Assembly (NCBI GenBank): GCA_022711765.1
Contig: JAKLEB010000002.1
Location: forward strand, 815,726-879,725
Source: Candidatus Krumholzibacteriota bacterium
Lineage (GTDB): Bacteria; Krumholzibacteriota; Krumholzibacteriia; LZORAL124-64-63
DNA: 64,000 nucleotides
Direction of reading: 5' to 3'
This document shows, one piece after another, positions 20,901-29,243 of this stretch. The position numbers and the translations under genes are program-made. The notes under the pieces are model-generated. The model saw only the letters and a program-made list of their open reading frames with translations. It had not been told where the DNA came from and ran no database searches. Every line of letters begins with the position of its first letter. Within the stretch, counting starts at the first letter, position 1.

Positions 20901-21045
20901 AGTTGGTGATCACGGTCAGATTGGGGTAGTTGATCGCCGGCAGGAAGTCGAGCGCCAGCCGGCGCTGGCCTTGCCAGCCCAGGATCACGAGGCCGGCGAA
21001 GATCATCAGGACCGCGACGGGCCGCCTGACGGCCTGACCGATCAT
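17938..21045 (-). CDS. RND efflux permease 1
   Basis: A 1035-residue RND-family proton antiporter (AcrB/CzcA superfamily). The ATG at 21045 follows GGAGGG with 8-nt spacing and overlaps the adaptor gene's stop (ATGA). VRRPVAVLMIFAGLVILG forms the first helix, LDFLPAINYPNLTV follows, the TM4 motif is AAGMLVDNSIVVLENI with one of the two relay aspartates (the other is Asn, as in many members), and IGLISLLGIAVNDAIV lies in TM10. With the adaptor upstream and a second permease downstream it probably forms a heteromeric pump like MdtBC. No TolC-like outer-membrane gene is nearby, so one must be supplied from elsewhere. Confidence 0.95.
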   Translation of the reverse strand: MIGQAVRRPVAVLMIFAGLVILGWQGQRRLALDFLPAINYPNLTVITNYADTPADDLVRLVTEPLEEVIAGQEGVRRIVSRTREGVSTITVQYDWGTDMDFANLHLREAVDQVAYRDDFPVVADRPLILRWDPSARPIAILVLEGDGPLREMTDFAREVVKPAMEQIEGISQAEVIGGAEREILVQPDFERLRLYGLTVDDLVTALRVSNVNFPGGRIRRGPLYLPLRILGEFENLDEIRSTEIPAAGPGITLADVADVVDTTQEPEGLTYLGADEVVALHLYKEVGKNTIDATREVDDILGVLKDQYPDFNASFVYRDADYVAQSVAGLQESLLYGALLAFGVLFIFLADWRTPIVVGVAIPVSIMTTFALLDFGKVNLNLMSLGGLSLAAGMLVDNSIVVLENITRRLEERRGKASPESMAALCTDATREVASPVFASTLTTIAVFFPVIYVPGIAGELFRDQALTVTFSLLVSILAALILQPMLSAYVLRPVGRPGWLFRPGLALADWSRDAYHRRLPWVLDHKAVFLSVIVVLLVVTAWLGAGMRKTFLPDRNQGDFSVHLELPAGTPVEATGAIASELAAFVQAQPRVATVYTQVGQTEKTLASLKEYTAPNVARIRVLLEPSRHGRHDMTVVKDALEARLARLAGAVWTYRDEGIGLSEVLASGEAPFTLGVVSEDPEDARRVAEELLANLAGVPGLSGLEMDRVLGNPILRLSLDRERALRFGIEPEFVAGELRGRIRGTVATQFNEIDRRIDIAVRLPRDQRQNLDEVLASPIALPGGKTVNLGAFVTQQVERPVREIVRRDQRRQITISGDVLGRAVDEVWRDVQPILAAVERPAGLAFVGGGEQEEIHRSFRDLAWALVLSALLIYMILAAQFESFVDPLIIAAVLPVGVMGAVLTLLAVGETLNIISIIGLISLLGIAVNDAIVKVATIRRMREEDGLSVRQAILDAGHLRYRPIVMNTLTTVIGLAPTAIGLGTGEQMQRPLALVIIGGLVLATVLTLYLTPCIYELVHAGAERRAARKAGQA

Positions 21046-22388
21046 CGACCGTTCCCTCCGCCCTCGTGCCGGAAATCCCAGCGGCTCGACGCCGGCACCT
21101 GCCGGCGCACGTCGATGAGCGCTTCGTGCGAGAGGGTGAGGTGATCGCTCACCACGACCTCGTCGCCCGGGGCGAGGCTGCCGCCGGAGTGCACCTCGAG
21201 GATCTCCACCCAGCTGTCGTTTTCGAGGCCGGTCGTCACGTAGAGCCACTGCGCGCGGTCGCCGGCGCGCTTGAACACGAGCGGCCGGTCGTCGCGCACG
21301 AGGACCGCCGCCTTGGGAACTTCGAGGCGATCGGGATGCACGACGCCGGCGATCTCGGCCCGGCAGAACATGCCGGGCCGGAAGCGTCCGCTCGGGTTCG
21401 CGAAGCGGATCAGGATCTCGCAGGTGCGGCTCGCGGGGTCCAGGCTGGGCGAGATGACGTCCACCTTCGCGAGCAGCGTGTCGCGCACCGCGGGAACGGC
21501 GACGCGCACCGCGCGCCCGGGCTCGAGGTCGGCGAGGTCGGCCTCGAGCACGTTCACCACCGCCTCGAGGTGCTCGTTGTCGAACAGAGTGCAGATCGTC
21601 TGGCCGGCTGCGATGTTCTCGCCGACCACCACCTGACGGCCCTGGACCGTGGCGGCGAACGGCGCCCGGATCTCGGTGTACTCCAGGTTCAGGCGCGCGC
21701 GCTCCTCGCTCACCCGTGCGTCGGCCAGACCCGTCCGCTGCTGGAACACCTCCTGGCGGAACGCGCCCTGCTCGAGCGCCGCCATCTCCAGCTCGAGCAG
21801 GCGCGTCTGGTACTCGACGTCGCTCAGCGCGCCGCGGTCGCGCTGCGCCTCGAGCTCGGCGCGGCGCGCCGCGAATTCGCGCACCGCGTCGAGGTCGACG
21901 CTGTAGGTGTCCTGCTCGGCGGCGACCTGGCTGAGCGCCCGGAGGTGCTCGTAGCGGCTCTGCTCGAGGTCGAGGCGATACTCGCGCGGGTCGATGCGCG
22001 CCAGGAGCTGATTCCTGGCGACGTGGTCGCCATCGCGGACGAGGACCTCGACGAGCTGGCCGCCGATCTTGGCCTTGACCTCGAGCATCCGGGGAGTGCG
22101 GATCTCGCCGTCGGCGAAGATGCTCTCGACGAGGTCGCCGCGGACGACGAAGCCCACGTCGACCTTGATCGCCTTCTCCTGCTTGGCGTTCGCGCCTGTG
22201 TCGGCTTCGGCGGTCGCGGTGGAGTCGGCCGCGGCGGAGTCGGCCGCGGCGCCGTCGCCGCCCTTGCCGGCACACGCGCCGATCAGGCCGGCGAGGACCA
22301 CGACGCCGGCGGAGAGGAGGGTGACGGCCGGCGAAACGCCGGCGCGCCGGCCGCGCCCGGTGGTCGGGAATGTCGAATCGACGGTCAT
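21042..22388 (-). CDS. RND pump periplasmic adaptor (membrane fusion protein), probable lipoprotein
   Basis: A 448-residue HlyD/AcrA-family adaptor linking the permeases to an outer-membrane channel. After an N-terminal helix there is a lipobox-like LIGAC (C39), then an Ala/Asp/Thr-rich linker, a barrel/lipoyl half (VKAKIGGQLVEVLVRDGDHV), a long alpha-helical hairpin (about 150-220, coiled-coil-rich), the second lipoyl half (IRAPFAATVQGRQVVVGENI) and a beta-barrel. It is first of three coupled genes (ATGA then GTGA overlaps) and follows the beta-propeller gene by 16 nt. Substrate not predictable. Confidence 0.93.
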   Translation of the reverse strand: MTVDSTFPTTGRGRRAGVSPAVTLLSAGVVVLAGLIGACAGKGGDGAAADSAAADSTATAEADTGANAKQEKAIKVDVGFVVRGDLVESIFADGEIRTPRMLEVKAKIGGQLVEVLVRDGDHVARNQLLARIDPREYRLDLEQSRYEHLRALSQVAAEQDTYSVDLDAVREFAARRAELEAQRDRGALSDVEYQTRLLELEMAALEQGAFRQEVFQQRTGLADARVSEERARLNLEYTEIRAPFAATVQGRQVVVGENIAAGQTICTLFDNEHLEAVVNVLEADLADLEPGRAVRVAVPAVRDTLLAKVDVISPSLDPASRTCEILIRFANPSGRFRPGMFCRAEIAGVVHPDRLEVPKAAVLVRDDRPLVFKRAGDRAQWLYVTTGLENDSWVEILEVHSGGSLAPGDEVVVSDHLTLSHEALIDVRRQVPASSRWDFRHEGGGNGR

Positions 22389-22404
22389 GGAGCACCTCGG
22401 TCGG

Positions 22405-23601
22405 TCAGATCCCCTCGTAACAGACGATTTCCAGCACCGGCGCGTCGTCGCTGGTGCTCTCGACGCCCTGCTGGCTCAGCCAGGCGTCCAGGCCGCCGCA
22501 GACGAGCGCGATCCGGCCGTCGTCGAGGATGTACAGGCTGTCCCGATCGGGATCGCCCGGCGCGTTCAGCACGACCTGGTGGGTGTACCGGCCGGCCGCA
22601 TCGTAGACGTCGTAGACGGCGATGGCCCCGGGCGGGACCGGGTTGGCCGGCGAGCTCACCCAGACCGTGCCGTCCGGCCTCGCGACCAGGGAGCTCACGG
22701 CCGCCTGCCTGTCCTCGACGGTGACGCCCTGCAGGGGGATGCCGCCGTAGTTGGCGCCGATGGCCCGGTGGATCTTGACGGCGATGTCGCGTTCCTCCGC
22801 GGTGCGGTCCGGGATCGACACCGCGCGGGTGAACTCGCGCTCGACCTTCCCGTCGGCCGACTGGACGCGGACGAGATAGCGGTCCCGCTCCGGCGCCGTG
22901 TAGACCCGGCCTTGCCGATCGACGTCCATGCGGCTCAGCCAGACGAAATCCATGCTGGCCTCGTCGAGGCGGAAGTCGGCGTAGTTCACCTCGTACTGCT
23001 TCTCCAGGTAGACCACCTGCTCGGCGCCGCCCTCGTCACAGAGCGAGAGGAAGAAGGTCTGCCGCGCCAGCGGTCCGCCGCTCTGATTGAACCGGATCCC
23101 CGCGAGCAGCATCCCGCCCGGGGCGGGACGGCCCGACACCATCACGCAGAAGGTCGCCGCGGCGCCTTTCGGCTGGTACTGGCCCTGACCGGCGGGCAAG
23201 CCGTCCCGGTCGAGGAAGACCAGGCGACCCGGGAACGACTGCGCGAGGCAGAGGCGGCCGTCCGGCAGCGGGAAGGCGTCGGCCGGCTGGCGGACCTCGC
23301 CGGGGCCCTCGCCCTCGTGGCCGAGGGTGCGCAGCCAGGTCCCTCCGGCGTCGTAGACCTGGACCTGGGACTGCTGGTTGTCGAGCACCAGGACGGTCCC
23401 GTCGGGGCCGGACAGGACGCGACCGACGTTGCCGAAGAAGATCTCGTCGTCCTCGCCGCCGGCCCGCCAGACCTCCTTCAGGGTCACCGTGCGCGACGGC
23501 TGCGGCGCCTGGGCGGGATTCTCCACGACCGCCGCGACGGAGGCCGCGGCGAAGAGCAGGCACGGGGCGAGAAGCGCGGGGCTGTGTGCGCGCAGGGCCA
23601 T
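22405..23601 (-). CDS. secreted 6-bladed beta-propeller protein A
   Basis: A 398-residue exported protein with a signal peptide (LLAPCLLFAAASVAA) and NHL/6-bladed propeller repeats. Its first blades read EVWRAGGEDDEIFFG, VLVLDNQQSQVQVYD and LGHEGEGPGEVRQP, the last being the GxxGEGPGEF signature of a family abundant in Gemmatimonadota and related candidate phyla. No catalytic residues were recognised; binding or sensing in the envelope is the likely role. The ATG at 23601 has AGGAG 9 nt upstream. Its stop lies 16 nt before the pump adaptor start, suggesting cotranscription with the RND genes. Paralogous to the next gene upstream. Confidence 0.8.
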   Translation of the reverse strand: MALRAHSPALLAPCLLFAAASVAAVVENPAQAPQPSRTVTLKEVWRAGGEDDEIFFGNVGRVLSGPDGTVLVLDNQQSQVQVYDAGGTWLRTLGHEGEGPGEVRQPADAFPLPDGRLCLAQSFPGRLVFLDRDGLPAGQGQYQPKGAAATFCVMVSGRPAPGGMLLAGIRFNQSGGPLARQTFFLSLCDEGGAEQVVYLEKQYEVNYADFRLDEASMDFVWLSRMDVDRQGRVYTAPERDRYLVRVQSADGKVEREFTRAVSIPDRTAEERDIAVKIHRAIGANYGGIPLQGVTVEDRQAAVSSLVARPDGTVWVSSPANPVPPGAIAVYDVYDAAGRYTHQVVLNAPGDPDRDSLYILDDGRIALVCGGLDAWLSQQGVESTSDDAPVLEIVCYEGI

Positions 23602-23770
23602 GGTCGTCGACTCCTGTCAAGTGCTCGCCGGCCGGCGGGCCGGCGGATTCCCCGGGTGTGGCGCCGTCAGGTCGCCCGAGCTTACGCGAGCCGGGGACTG
23701 AAGTTGCTCGGATGATCCGGGCGGCCGGAGCGACCGCCGGGGATCATAGACCACCGCCCCGCCCGGCCCG

Positions 23771-25048
23771 CTAGCGAATTCGGTAACAGACGAGCTGCAT
23801 CGGTTCGGCGGCCTCGTCCTGCTGGCCGGCGCCCATGATCGAGAGCACGGCGTCCCAGAAGCCGGTGACCATCACCGCGTAGCCGTGGTCGGTCATGAAC
23901 AGGAAGTCGGTGCCTGGCGTGCCGGGGACTGCGGCGGTGACCTGCCTCAGATACTCGCCTTCGGGCGAGAAGACATCCCACGCCGTGAACGCGCCGGCCG
24001 GGGGATCGTACATCCCGCGGCTCGTCGCGACCCAGTACGTCCCGTCGCCGTGGCAGTGGATGCCCCAGATGTCCTGCTCGTTCGCCGCCACCTCGCGGCG
24101 GGTTCCCGGCGGCAACTGCGCCGACTGGGCCTCCATCATGGCCTCGTAGCGGGCCAGCAGCGGCGCCGGGCGAGGGAACGTCTCGTACTCGCGGCCGAAG
24201 ACCCGCTCGAGCTTGCCGTCGCGTCCGTAGACGCTGATCACGTAGTCCTCGCGGGGCTCGCCGATCAGGACCCGCCCCTGGCCGTCGACCGCGAGGCGCC
24301 ACCACACGAAATCGCTCTCGGCCTCGCGCAAGGTGAACGAGCTGTCGAAGACCCAGTGCACGTCCTTCGCGCAGAACTCGTGCAGCCGGGCGCCGGCCTG
24401 GTCGTAGCTCCGCACGTAGTGGTGGCGGTCCATCGCCATGCTGGCCTGGTCGAACGCGATCTCGATGCCCGACACGACGAGGTTGTCGCCACCCATCGTG
24501 GCGTTGATGAGCACCGAGAAGCCGCCGGCGGCGGGATCGCCGCCGATCGCGATCTGCGGTCCCGGCGTCCCGTCGAGGTTGATACCGACCAGTTTGCCAG
24601 GAAACGTCTGCGCCACGCCGAGCGACTTGCGGCCGGGCAGGAAGGTCATCTGCTGGGCGTTCTGGAACTCGCCGGGCCCTTCGCCCTGGCGACCGAGCGT
24701 ACCGGTGAGCTCGCCCTCGGCGTTGAAGACCTTGATGTCCATCAGCTGCGCGTCGAGGACGTACAGATTGCGCTCGGAGTCGGTCAGGACGCTGGTGACG
24801 ATGCCGAGCAGGACCTCGTCGTCGTCCTCCCCGCCCCGGCGCCACGCTTCCTCGAGCTGGAGGGCCTGGACTCCGTCGCGAGGCGTGGGGCCGTTCTCGA
24901 CGTGGGGGACCCCGTCCTTGACGACGGTCCTGGCGCCGGCGGGTCGGGCTGCCAGGATCAGCGCCAGGGCGGCGGTGACGACGACCAGCCAGGCGGCGTC
25001 GGCACTGCGCGGGCGAGGCGCCGCGAGGATTCGGGAGCGAGCGTTCAT
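23771..25048 (-). CDS. secreted 6-bladed beta-propeller protein B (paralogue of A)
   Basis: A 425-residue exported protein with an N-terminal hydrophobic segment (AAWLVVVTAALALILAA). It has the same propeller architecture as the downstream gene: WRRGGEDDDEVLLG, LYVLDAQLMDIKVFN and LGRQGEGPGEFQNA align directly with its counterparts, and both end in a VCYRI/VCYEGI tail, so they arose by tandem duplication. The ATG at 25048 has AGGAGA 6 nt upstream; the longer open frame reaching 26908 is a shadow of the neighbouring gene. Function unknown; possibly an envelope sensor or binding protein. Confidence 0.8.
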   Translation of the reverse strand: MNARSRILAAPRPRSADAAWLVVVTAALALILAARPAGARTVVKDGVPHVENGPTPRDGVQALQLEEAWRRGGEDDDEVLLGIVTSVLTDSERNLYVLDAQLMDIKVFNAEGELTGTLGRQGEGPGEFQNAQQMTFLPGRKSLGVAQTFPGKLVGINLDGTPGPQIAIGGDPAAGGFSVLINATMGGDNLVVSGIEIAFDQASMAMDRHHYVRSYDQAGARLHEFCAKDVHWVFDSSFTLREAESDFVWWRLAVDGQGRVLIGEPREDYVISVYGRDGKLERVFGREYETFPRPAPLLARYEAMMEAQSAQLPPGTRREVAANEQDIWGIHCHGDGTYWVATSRGMYDPPAGAFTAWDVFSPEGEYLRQVTAAVPGTPGTDFLFMTDHGYAVMVTGFWDAVLSIMGAGQQDEAAEPMQLVCYRIR

Positions 25049-25158
25049 GGGTTCTCTCCTGGGTTCTGCCGGTCGGGGGTTGCGCGCGGTACCCTCGGGG
25101 TCGGTCGAGTATTCGGATCCATGTCGCCGCGCAGCGACCGGCCGCGAGTCCCGCCACC

Positions 25159-27315
25159 CTACGGGGACGGTCGCCCGGCGGTTGCGGCCGGTTCGACAGC
25201 CAGGCCCGCGGCCCAGAGCACGGCGCGGGTCCAGGCCTGATTGTAGTCGAGGCCGCCGGGCACCGCCTGCGCGGGCTCGAGCCGCAGACCTCGGCGCTCG
25301 AGAGCGCGGCGCAGGCCCTCGGACTGGTCGCCCCGCCGCTGCTCGTCGGGAAACCAGATCCAGCCGGCGCGCAGTCCCGGATCGAGGCCGCTCACCTGTC
25401 CGCCGAGTCCGGCGTCGGACGGATCCGGGTAGGGAGCGAAGTCCATGCCCGTGATGAGCAGGAGCCCGGCCAGATCGGCGCGACGCGTCGCCGCGAGTTC
25501 GAGGGCCGCCGCCGCGAACCGGTCCACGCCGCAGAGGTGGACGGGTCCGCAGGCCAGGAAATTCCGGGTCCAGTCGACCAGGCGCGCGGCGGTCGCGGCC
25601 GCGGCGTCCGGCTCGAGATCGGCCGGAAGGTGCGGCACGACCAGGGCGAGGGGCGCCGTCCCGCCCTGCCGGTCGGCCGACCGCTCGGCGAGGAGGCGCG
25701 GCGCGAGGTTCACGGCTCGCTGCTCGCCGCCGTTCGCGCCGGCGAGCAGCAGGAGCACGGGGACCGCCGCCCCGCGCCGCCAGCCGGCGGGCAAGGCCAG
25801 GCTGCACGGCAGATCGGGCCGGCCGCCCCCGCCCGGGACCAGGGCCAGGTAAGTGCCGCCGGCCGGGACGCTCGTGCCCGTGGCGGCGATCCGGTCCAGG
25901 AGCGTCTCCAGCTCGTCCACGGTCGAGCCGAGTGCGGCCGGATCGTCGAGCGGATGGCGCGCGGCGAGGGCGGTCTCGACCGCGTCGAGCCGCAGGCGCA
26001 GCGCCGGTTGTTCGCGAGCCGGGGCGCGACCGATCCGCGACGACGTCGCCTGCTCCCAGCCCGGCGGCAGGACGACCAGGTTCGTTTCCCAGGTCGCCGG
26101 CAGGTCGGCGCCGGACGCGGTCAAGGTGGCGCCGAGGCGCGCCGAGCCGGGGTCGAGCCGCGCGGCGAGGACGCCGTCCCGCTGGCGGCGCCCGGCCCGG
26201 CCGGTCAGGGTCCACGCGGTCTGGACGGCGACGCCGCCCGCATGGTCGCGGACGACGAGGCGGACCTCGGCGGGTCGGTCGTCGCGCGCGACCGCCGCGA
26301 GGGGGCGCAGGTCGAGCCCGTCCCCGCGGACCACCAGATCGGCGAGGCGGCCGTGAACGGCCGGTCCCGCCGCGGCGGGCCACTGGACCCGGCAGGGGAT
26401 CCCCCGCCGCCAGGGGCGGTCGAAGCGGCCCGCGGCCGGGTCGCCGAGCCACGCGGCCGCGGCGGCGCCGTCGCCGTCCCGCCGGACGTAGATCAGGTTC
26501 AGGTCCAGCACGTCGTCGACCAGAGGGTGGAGGGACCGGCAGACCACCCACGGGATCGCGAAGGTCACGCGGGTCCGGCCGGTCGCGGGCTCGCGACGCA
26601 GCTTGGGGGTGAGCTCGGCGAGGCGCTGCCAGCGCGGGCCCAGCCGGACGGCCCCGGCCGGCACGCCGTCGGCGAGTCCGAAGCCGAACTCCGCGTGATG
26701 CCGGCCGTCGGCGGCGCCTGCCGCCTCCGGCAGGACGACGGCGGCGACGACCCCGCTGCCGCCCTGCCACGGCGGATCGGGCGAGATCTCCGCGCCGTCC
26801 AGGATGAGCTCGACCTCGAGGTTGTCGGCCGTCGCCCGCAGGCGAGCGGTCGCGCGCGGCGGGTCGAGGCCGCCCCGCCGGTCGACGAGCTCCCGGGACT
26901 CGGACCATTCGCCGGCCACGAGCGCGAGGGCGCGCTCGCGCGCGCGCGTCGCGAGTCCCGCGAGCCAGGCCCGCCTCAGCTCGGCGTAGGCCGGATCACC
27001 GCGCAGGTCGCCGAGGTCGCGATCCTCGTCCGCGTGGCGGAAGTCGTCGAACCCGAGCGACACCGCCCGGCGGAACGCGGCGACGGCGGCCGGGCGCCGC
27101 CCTGTCCATTCCTCCAGGCCTGCGAGGTTGTACCAGACCGCGGGATTGCCCGGTGCGATCGCGACGTAGCGCCGCGCCGTCGCGAGCGCGGCCTCCCGGC
27201 GACCGTCCGCCAGCTGCTCCTGGAGCGTGCGCAGCAGGTCGCGGGCCTCGTCGCCGCTCGCAGGGGCGACCGCCACGAGCAGCAGTCCGAGCACGGCGCC
27301 GGCGGAGGGTCGCAT
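25159..27315 (-). CDS. secreted TPR / CBM9-like / alpha-beta-hydrolase-like protein
   Basis: A 718-residue exported protein with a short signal peptide (LGLLLVAVAPASG). Residues ~25-110 form TPR-like helices (AVWYNLAGLEEWTGRRPAAV). Residues ~150-300 resemble the family-9 carbohydrate-binding/DOMON fold (NLEVELILDGAEI, LDLNLIYVRRDG). The C-terminal third looks like an esterase/PHB-depolymerase alpha-beta hydrolase (LALPAGWRRGAAVPVLLLLA). At the expected nucleophile elbow the sequence is LCGVDRFAAA, with Asp where GxSxG has Ser, so it may be inactive. It lies upstream of the propeller genes. Domain assignments are by eye and moderately certain. Confidence 0.65.
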   Translation of the reverse strand: MRPSAGAVLGLLLVAVAPASGDEARDLLRTLQEQLADGRREAALATARRYVAIAPGNPAVWYNLAGLEEWTGRRPAAVAAFRRAVSLGFDDFRHADEDRDLGDLRGDPAYAELRRAWLAGLATRARERALALVAGEWSESRELVDRRGGLDPPRATARLRATADNLEVELILDGAEISPDPPWQGGSGVVAAVVLPEAAGAADGRHHAEFGFGLADGVPAGAVRLGPRWQRLAELTPKLRREPATGRTRVTFAIPWVVCRSLHPLVDDVLDLNLIYVRRDGDGAAAAAWLGDPAAGRFDRPWRRGIPCRVQWPAAAGPAVHGRLADLVVRGDGLDLRPLAAVARDDRPAEVRLVVRDHAGGVAVQTAWTLTGRAGRRQRDGVLAARLDPGSARLGATLTASGADLPATWETNLVVLPPGWEQATSSRIGRAPAREQPALRLRLDAVETALAARHPLDDPAALGSTVDELETLLDRIAATGTSVPAGGTYLALVPGGGGRPDLPCSLALPAGWRRGAAVPVLLLLAGANGGEQRAVNLAPRLLAERSADRQGGTAPLALVVPHLPADLEPDAAAATAARLVDWTRNFLACGPVHLCGVDRFAAAALELAATRRADLAGLLLITGMDFAPYPDPSDAGLGGQVSGLDPGLRAGWIWFPDEQRRGDQSEGLRRALERRGLRLEPAQAVPGGLDYNQAWTRAVLWAAGLAVEPAATAGRPSP

Positions 27316-27444
27316 CGGGCGGGTCCTTCGAAAACGGGATCGAGCGTGTCGTCGGACGTGACCGATGATAATCTACAGCGCGGCGGTCCCGCACCCCAGT
27401 GGTGATCGGCCGCTGCCCGGCCACCCGGTCCCTGGAGGCTCTCG

Positions 27445-29118
27445 ATGATGCCGATCCTCGCGCTCACCGCCCTCGTCGCCGTGCCCGGCCCCGACAGCCT
27501 GCCGACCGATCCGCCGGACGGGCCGGTCGATCTGGTCCTGCACGGCGGCCGCGTGGTCACGATGCTCGAGCCGGAGCCGTCTCCCGCGCCCACGGGTCTC
27601 GCCTGCCGGGGCGACCGCATCGTGTGGGTCGGCGACGATCGGACCGTGCTCGCGCTCGCCGGGCCCCGGACGCGGGTCGTCGATCTCGAGGGCGCCGTCG
27701 CGGTGCCGGGGCTGGTCGATAGCCACGCCCACCTCTACGGGCTCGGCAAGGCGCTGGCGGAGATCGACCTCGTGGGCACGTCGAGCGCGGCGGACTGCGT
27801 CGAGCGTGTCGCGGCGGCGGCGGCGGACCAGCCTGACGGCTGGCTGCAAGGACGCGGCTGGGACCAGAACGACTGGCCCGGCACGGCCTGGCCGACCCGC
27901 CAGCTCCTGGACGCTGCGGTTGCTGGCCGGGCCGTGCTGCTGCGCCGGGTGGACGGCCACGCCGCCTGGGCGAGCACGGAGGCGTTGCGCCTGGCGGGGA
28001 TCACGGCGGCGACGCCCGATCCCGCCGGCGGCGCGATCGGGCGCGACGCGGCCGGCGAGCCGACCGGCCTGCTCGTCGACAACGCGGTCGACCTGGTGAC
28101 CGCCGTCGTTCCCGACCCGGCGCCGGCCGAAGAGCGGCGCCGGATTCGGCTCGCGATCGACCACTGCCTTCGGCACGGGCTGGTCGCGGTCCACGAGGCC
28201 GGCGCGCCCTGGAGCCGCGTCCAGCTGTACCGCGAGCTGGCGGACTCGGGCGAGCTGGACCTGCGGCTGTATTGCCTGCTGGACGACCAGCCGGCGACTC
28301 TCGACGCCGGGCTGGCGGCCGGGCCCTTCGGGTCCGCCGACGGTCTGCTGCAGGTCCGCGCCGTGAAGCTCTACGCGGACGGCGCCCTCGGGAGTCGCGG
28401 CGCGCTGCTGCTCGACGACTACGCCGACGAGCCGGGGACGCGGGGACTGCCCGTCTCCACCGTCGAGCACCTGCGCGACGTCTGCCGGCGGGCCGCCGCG
28501 GCCGGTTTCCAGGTGGCCACGCACGCGATCGGCGACGCCGCGAATCGCCTGGTGCTCGGTCTTTACGCCGAGTCGCTCGGCGACCGGCTGGTGTCCGCGC
28601 GCTGGCGGATCGAGCACGCGCAGATCCTCGACCCGACCGACCTGCCGAGGTTCGGCCGGCTCGGCGTCATCGCCGCGATGCAGCCGGTCCACTGCACGAG
28701 CGACATGGACTGGGCGACCGGTCGGCTCGGTCCCGAACGGCTCGCCGGCGCCTACGCGTGGCGCTCGCTGCTCGCGTCGGGAGCGGTCGTCTGCTTCGGG
28801 ACGGATGCTCCGGTCGAGGCGGTCGACCCGCTCGCGGGGCTCTACGCCGCGCGCACGCGCGCGCACCCGGACGGCAGCCCCGCCGGCGGCTGGCAGCCCC
28901 ACGAATGCCTCGACGGGCGGACCGCCCTGCGCTGCTACACCCTGGCCGGCGCGTACGCGGCGTTCCAGGACGGCGAATCCGGCATCCTCGCGCCGGGTCG
29001 GCTGGCGGACGTGACCGTGCTGAGCGGCGACCCGACCGGCGGTGATCCGGCCTCGCTGCTGGCCATGCGCGCGCTCGCCACGATCGTCGGCGGCCGCCTG
29101 CGGTGGCAGGCGGAGTGA
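27445..29118 (+). CDS. YtcJ-like metal-dependent amidohydrolase
   Basis: A 557-residue amidohydrolase-3 family protein (YtcJ / N-substituted formamide deformylase group). The metal motif DSHAHLYGLG, the family motif GRGWDQNDWPG, the Lys/Asp region VRAVKLYADGALGSRGALL, THAIGDAAN, RIEHAQIL and CFGTDAPVEAVDPL occur in the standard order. Its preferred substrate is unknown. A short hydrophobic N terminus (MMPILALTALVAV) might be a weak signal peptide. GGAGGC upstream acts as ribosome site. It is divergent from the secreted TPR/hydrolase gene across a 129-bp gap that contains GATAAT at 27367-27372, possibly a -10. Confidence 0.9.
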   Translation: MMPILALTALVAVPGPDSLPTDPPDGPVDLVLHGGRVVTMLEPEPSPAPTGLACRGDRIVWVGDDRTVLALAGPRTRVVDLEGAVAVPGLVDSHAHLYGLGKALAEIDLVGTSSAADCVERVAAAAADQPDGWLQGRGWDQNDWPGTAWPTRQLLDAAVAGRAVLLRRVDGHAAWASTEALRLAGITAATPDPAGGAIGRDAAGEPTGLLVDNAVDLVTAVVPDPAPAEERRRIRLAIDHCLRHGLVAVHEAGAPWSRVQLYRELADSGELDLRLYCLLDDQPATLDAGLAAGPFGSADGLLQVRAVKLYADGALGSRGALLLDDYADEPGTRGLPVSTVEHLRDVCRRAAAAGFQVATHAIGDAANRLVLGLYAESLGDRLVSARWRIEHAQILDPTDLPRFGRLGVIAAMQPVHCTSDMDWATGRLGPERLAGAYAWRSLLASGAVVCFGTDAPVEAVDPLAGLYAARTRAHPDGSPAGGWQPHECLDGRTALRCYTLAGAYAAFQDGESGILAPGRLADVTVLSGDPTGGDPASLLAMRALATIVGGRLRWQAE

Positions 29119-29124
29119 TGGGAC

Positions 29125-29153
29125 TGGATCGGTGCCGGGATCTTCGCTACGAT
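29125..29153 (+). promoter_or_regulatory. weak sigma70-type promoter for the PhzF-like gene
   Basis: TGGATC at 29125-29130, a 17-bp spacer, then TACGAT at 29148-29153. RNA would start near 29160, about 84 nt before the ATG. Matches are partial. Confidence 0.3.
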
Positions 29154-29243
29154 GGTGTCAGGTAGCTGGATCTCCACCGGCCACGCCATCCTGCCGGGTC
29201 CCTTCGTCCGGCGGGAGCGCCGCCTCGACCGGAAGGAGCGACC

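Noticed and set aside
23640-23755. GC-rich hairpins in the gap between the two propeller genes
   Set aside because: Stems are imperfect and lack a U-tract; such hairpins are common in GC-rich DNA.
23771-26908. Apparent 1045-residue protein containing propeller protein B
   Set aside because: The part before the ATG at 25048 is low-complexity and overlaps the secreted TPR/hydrolase gene in another frame; a proper ribosome site is at 25055-25060.
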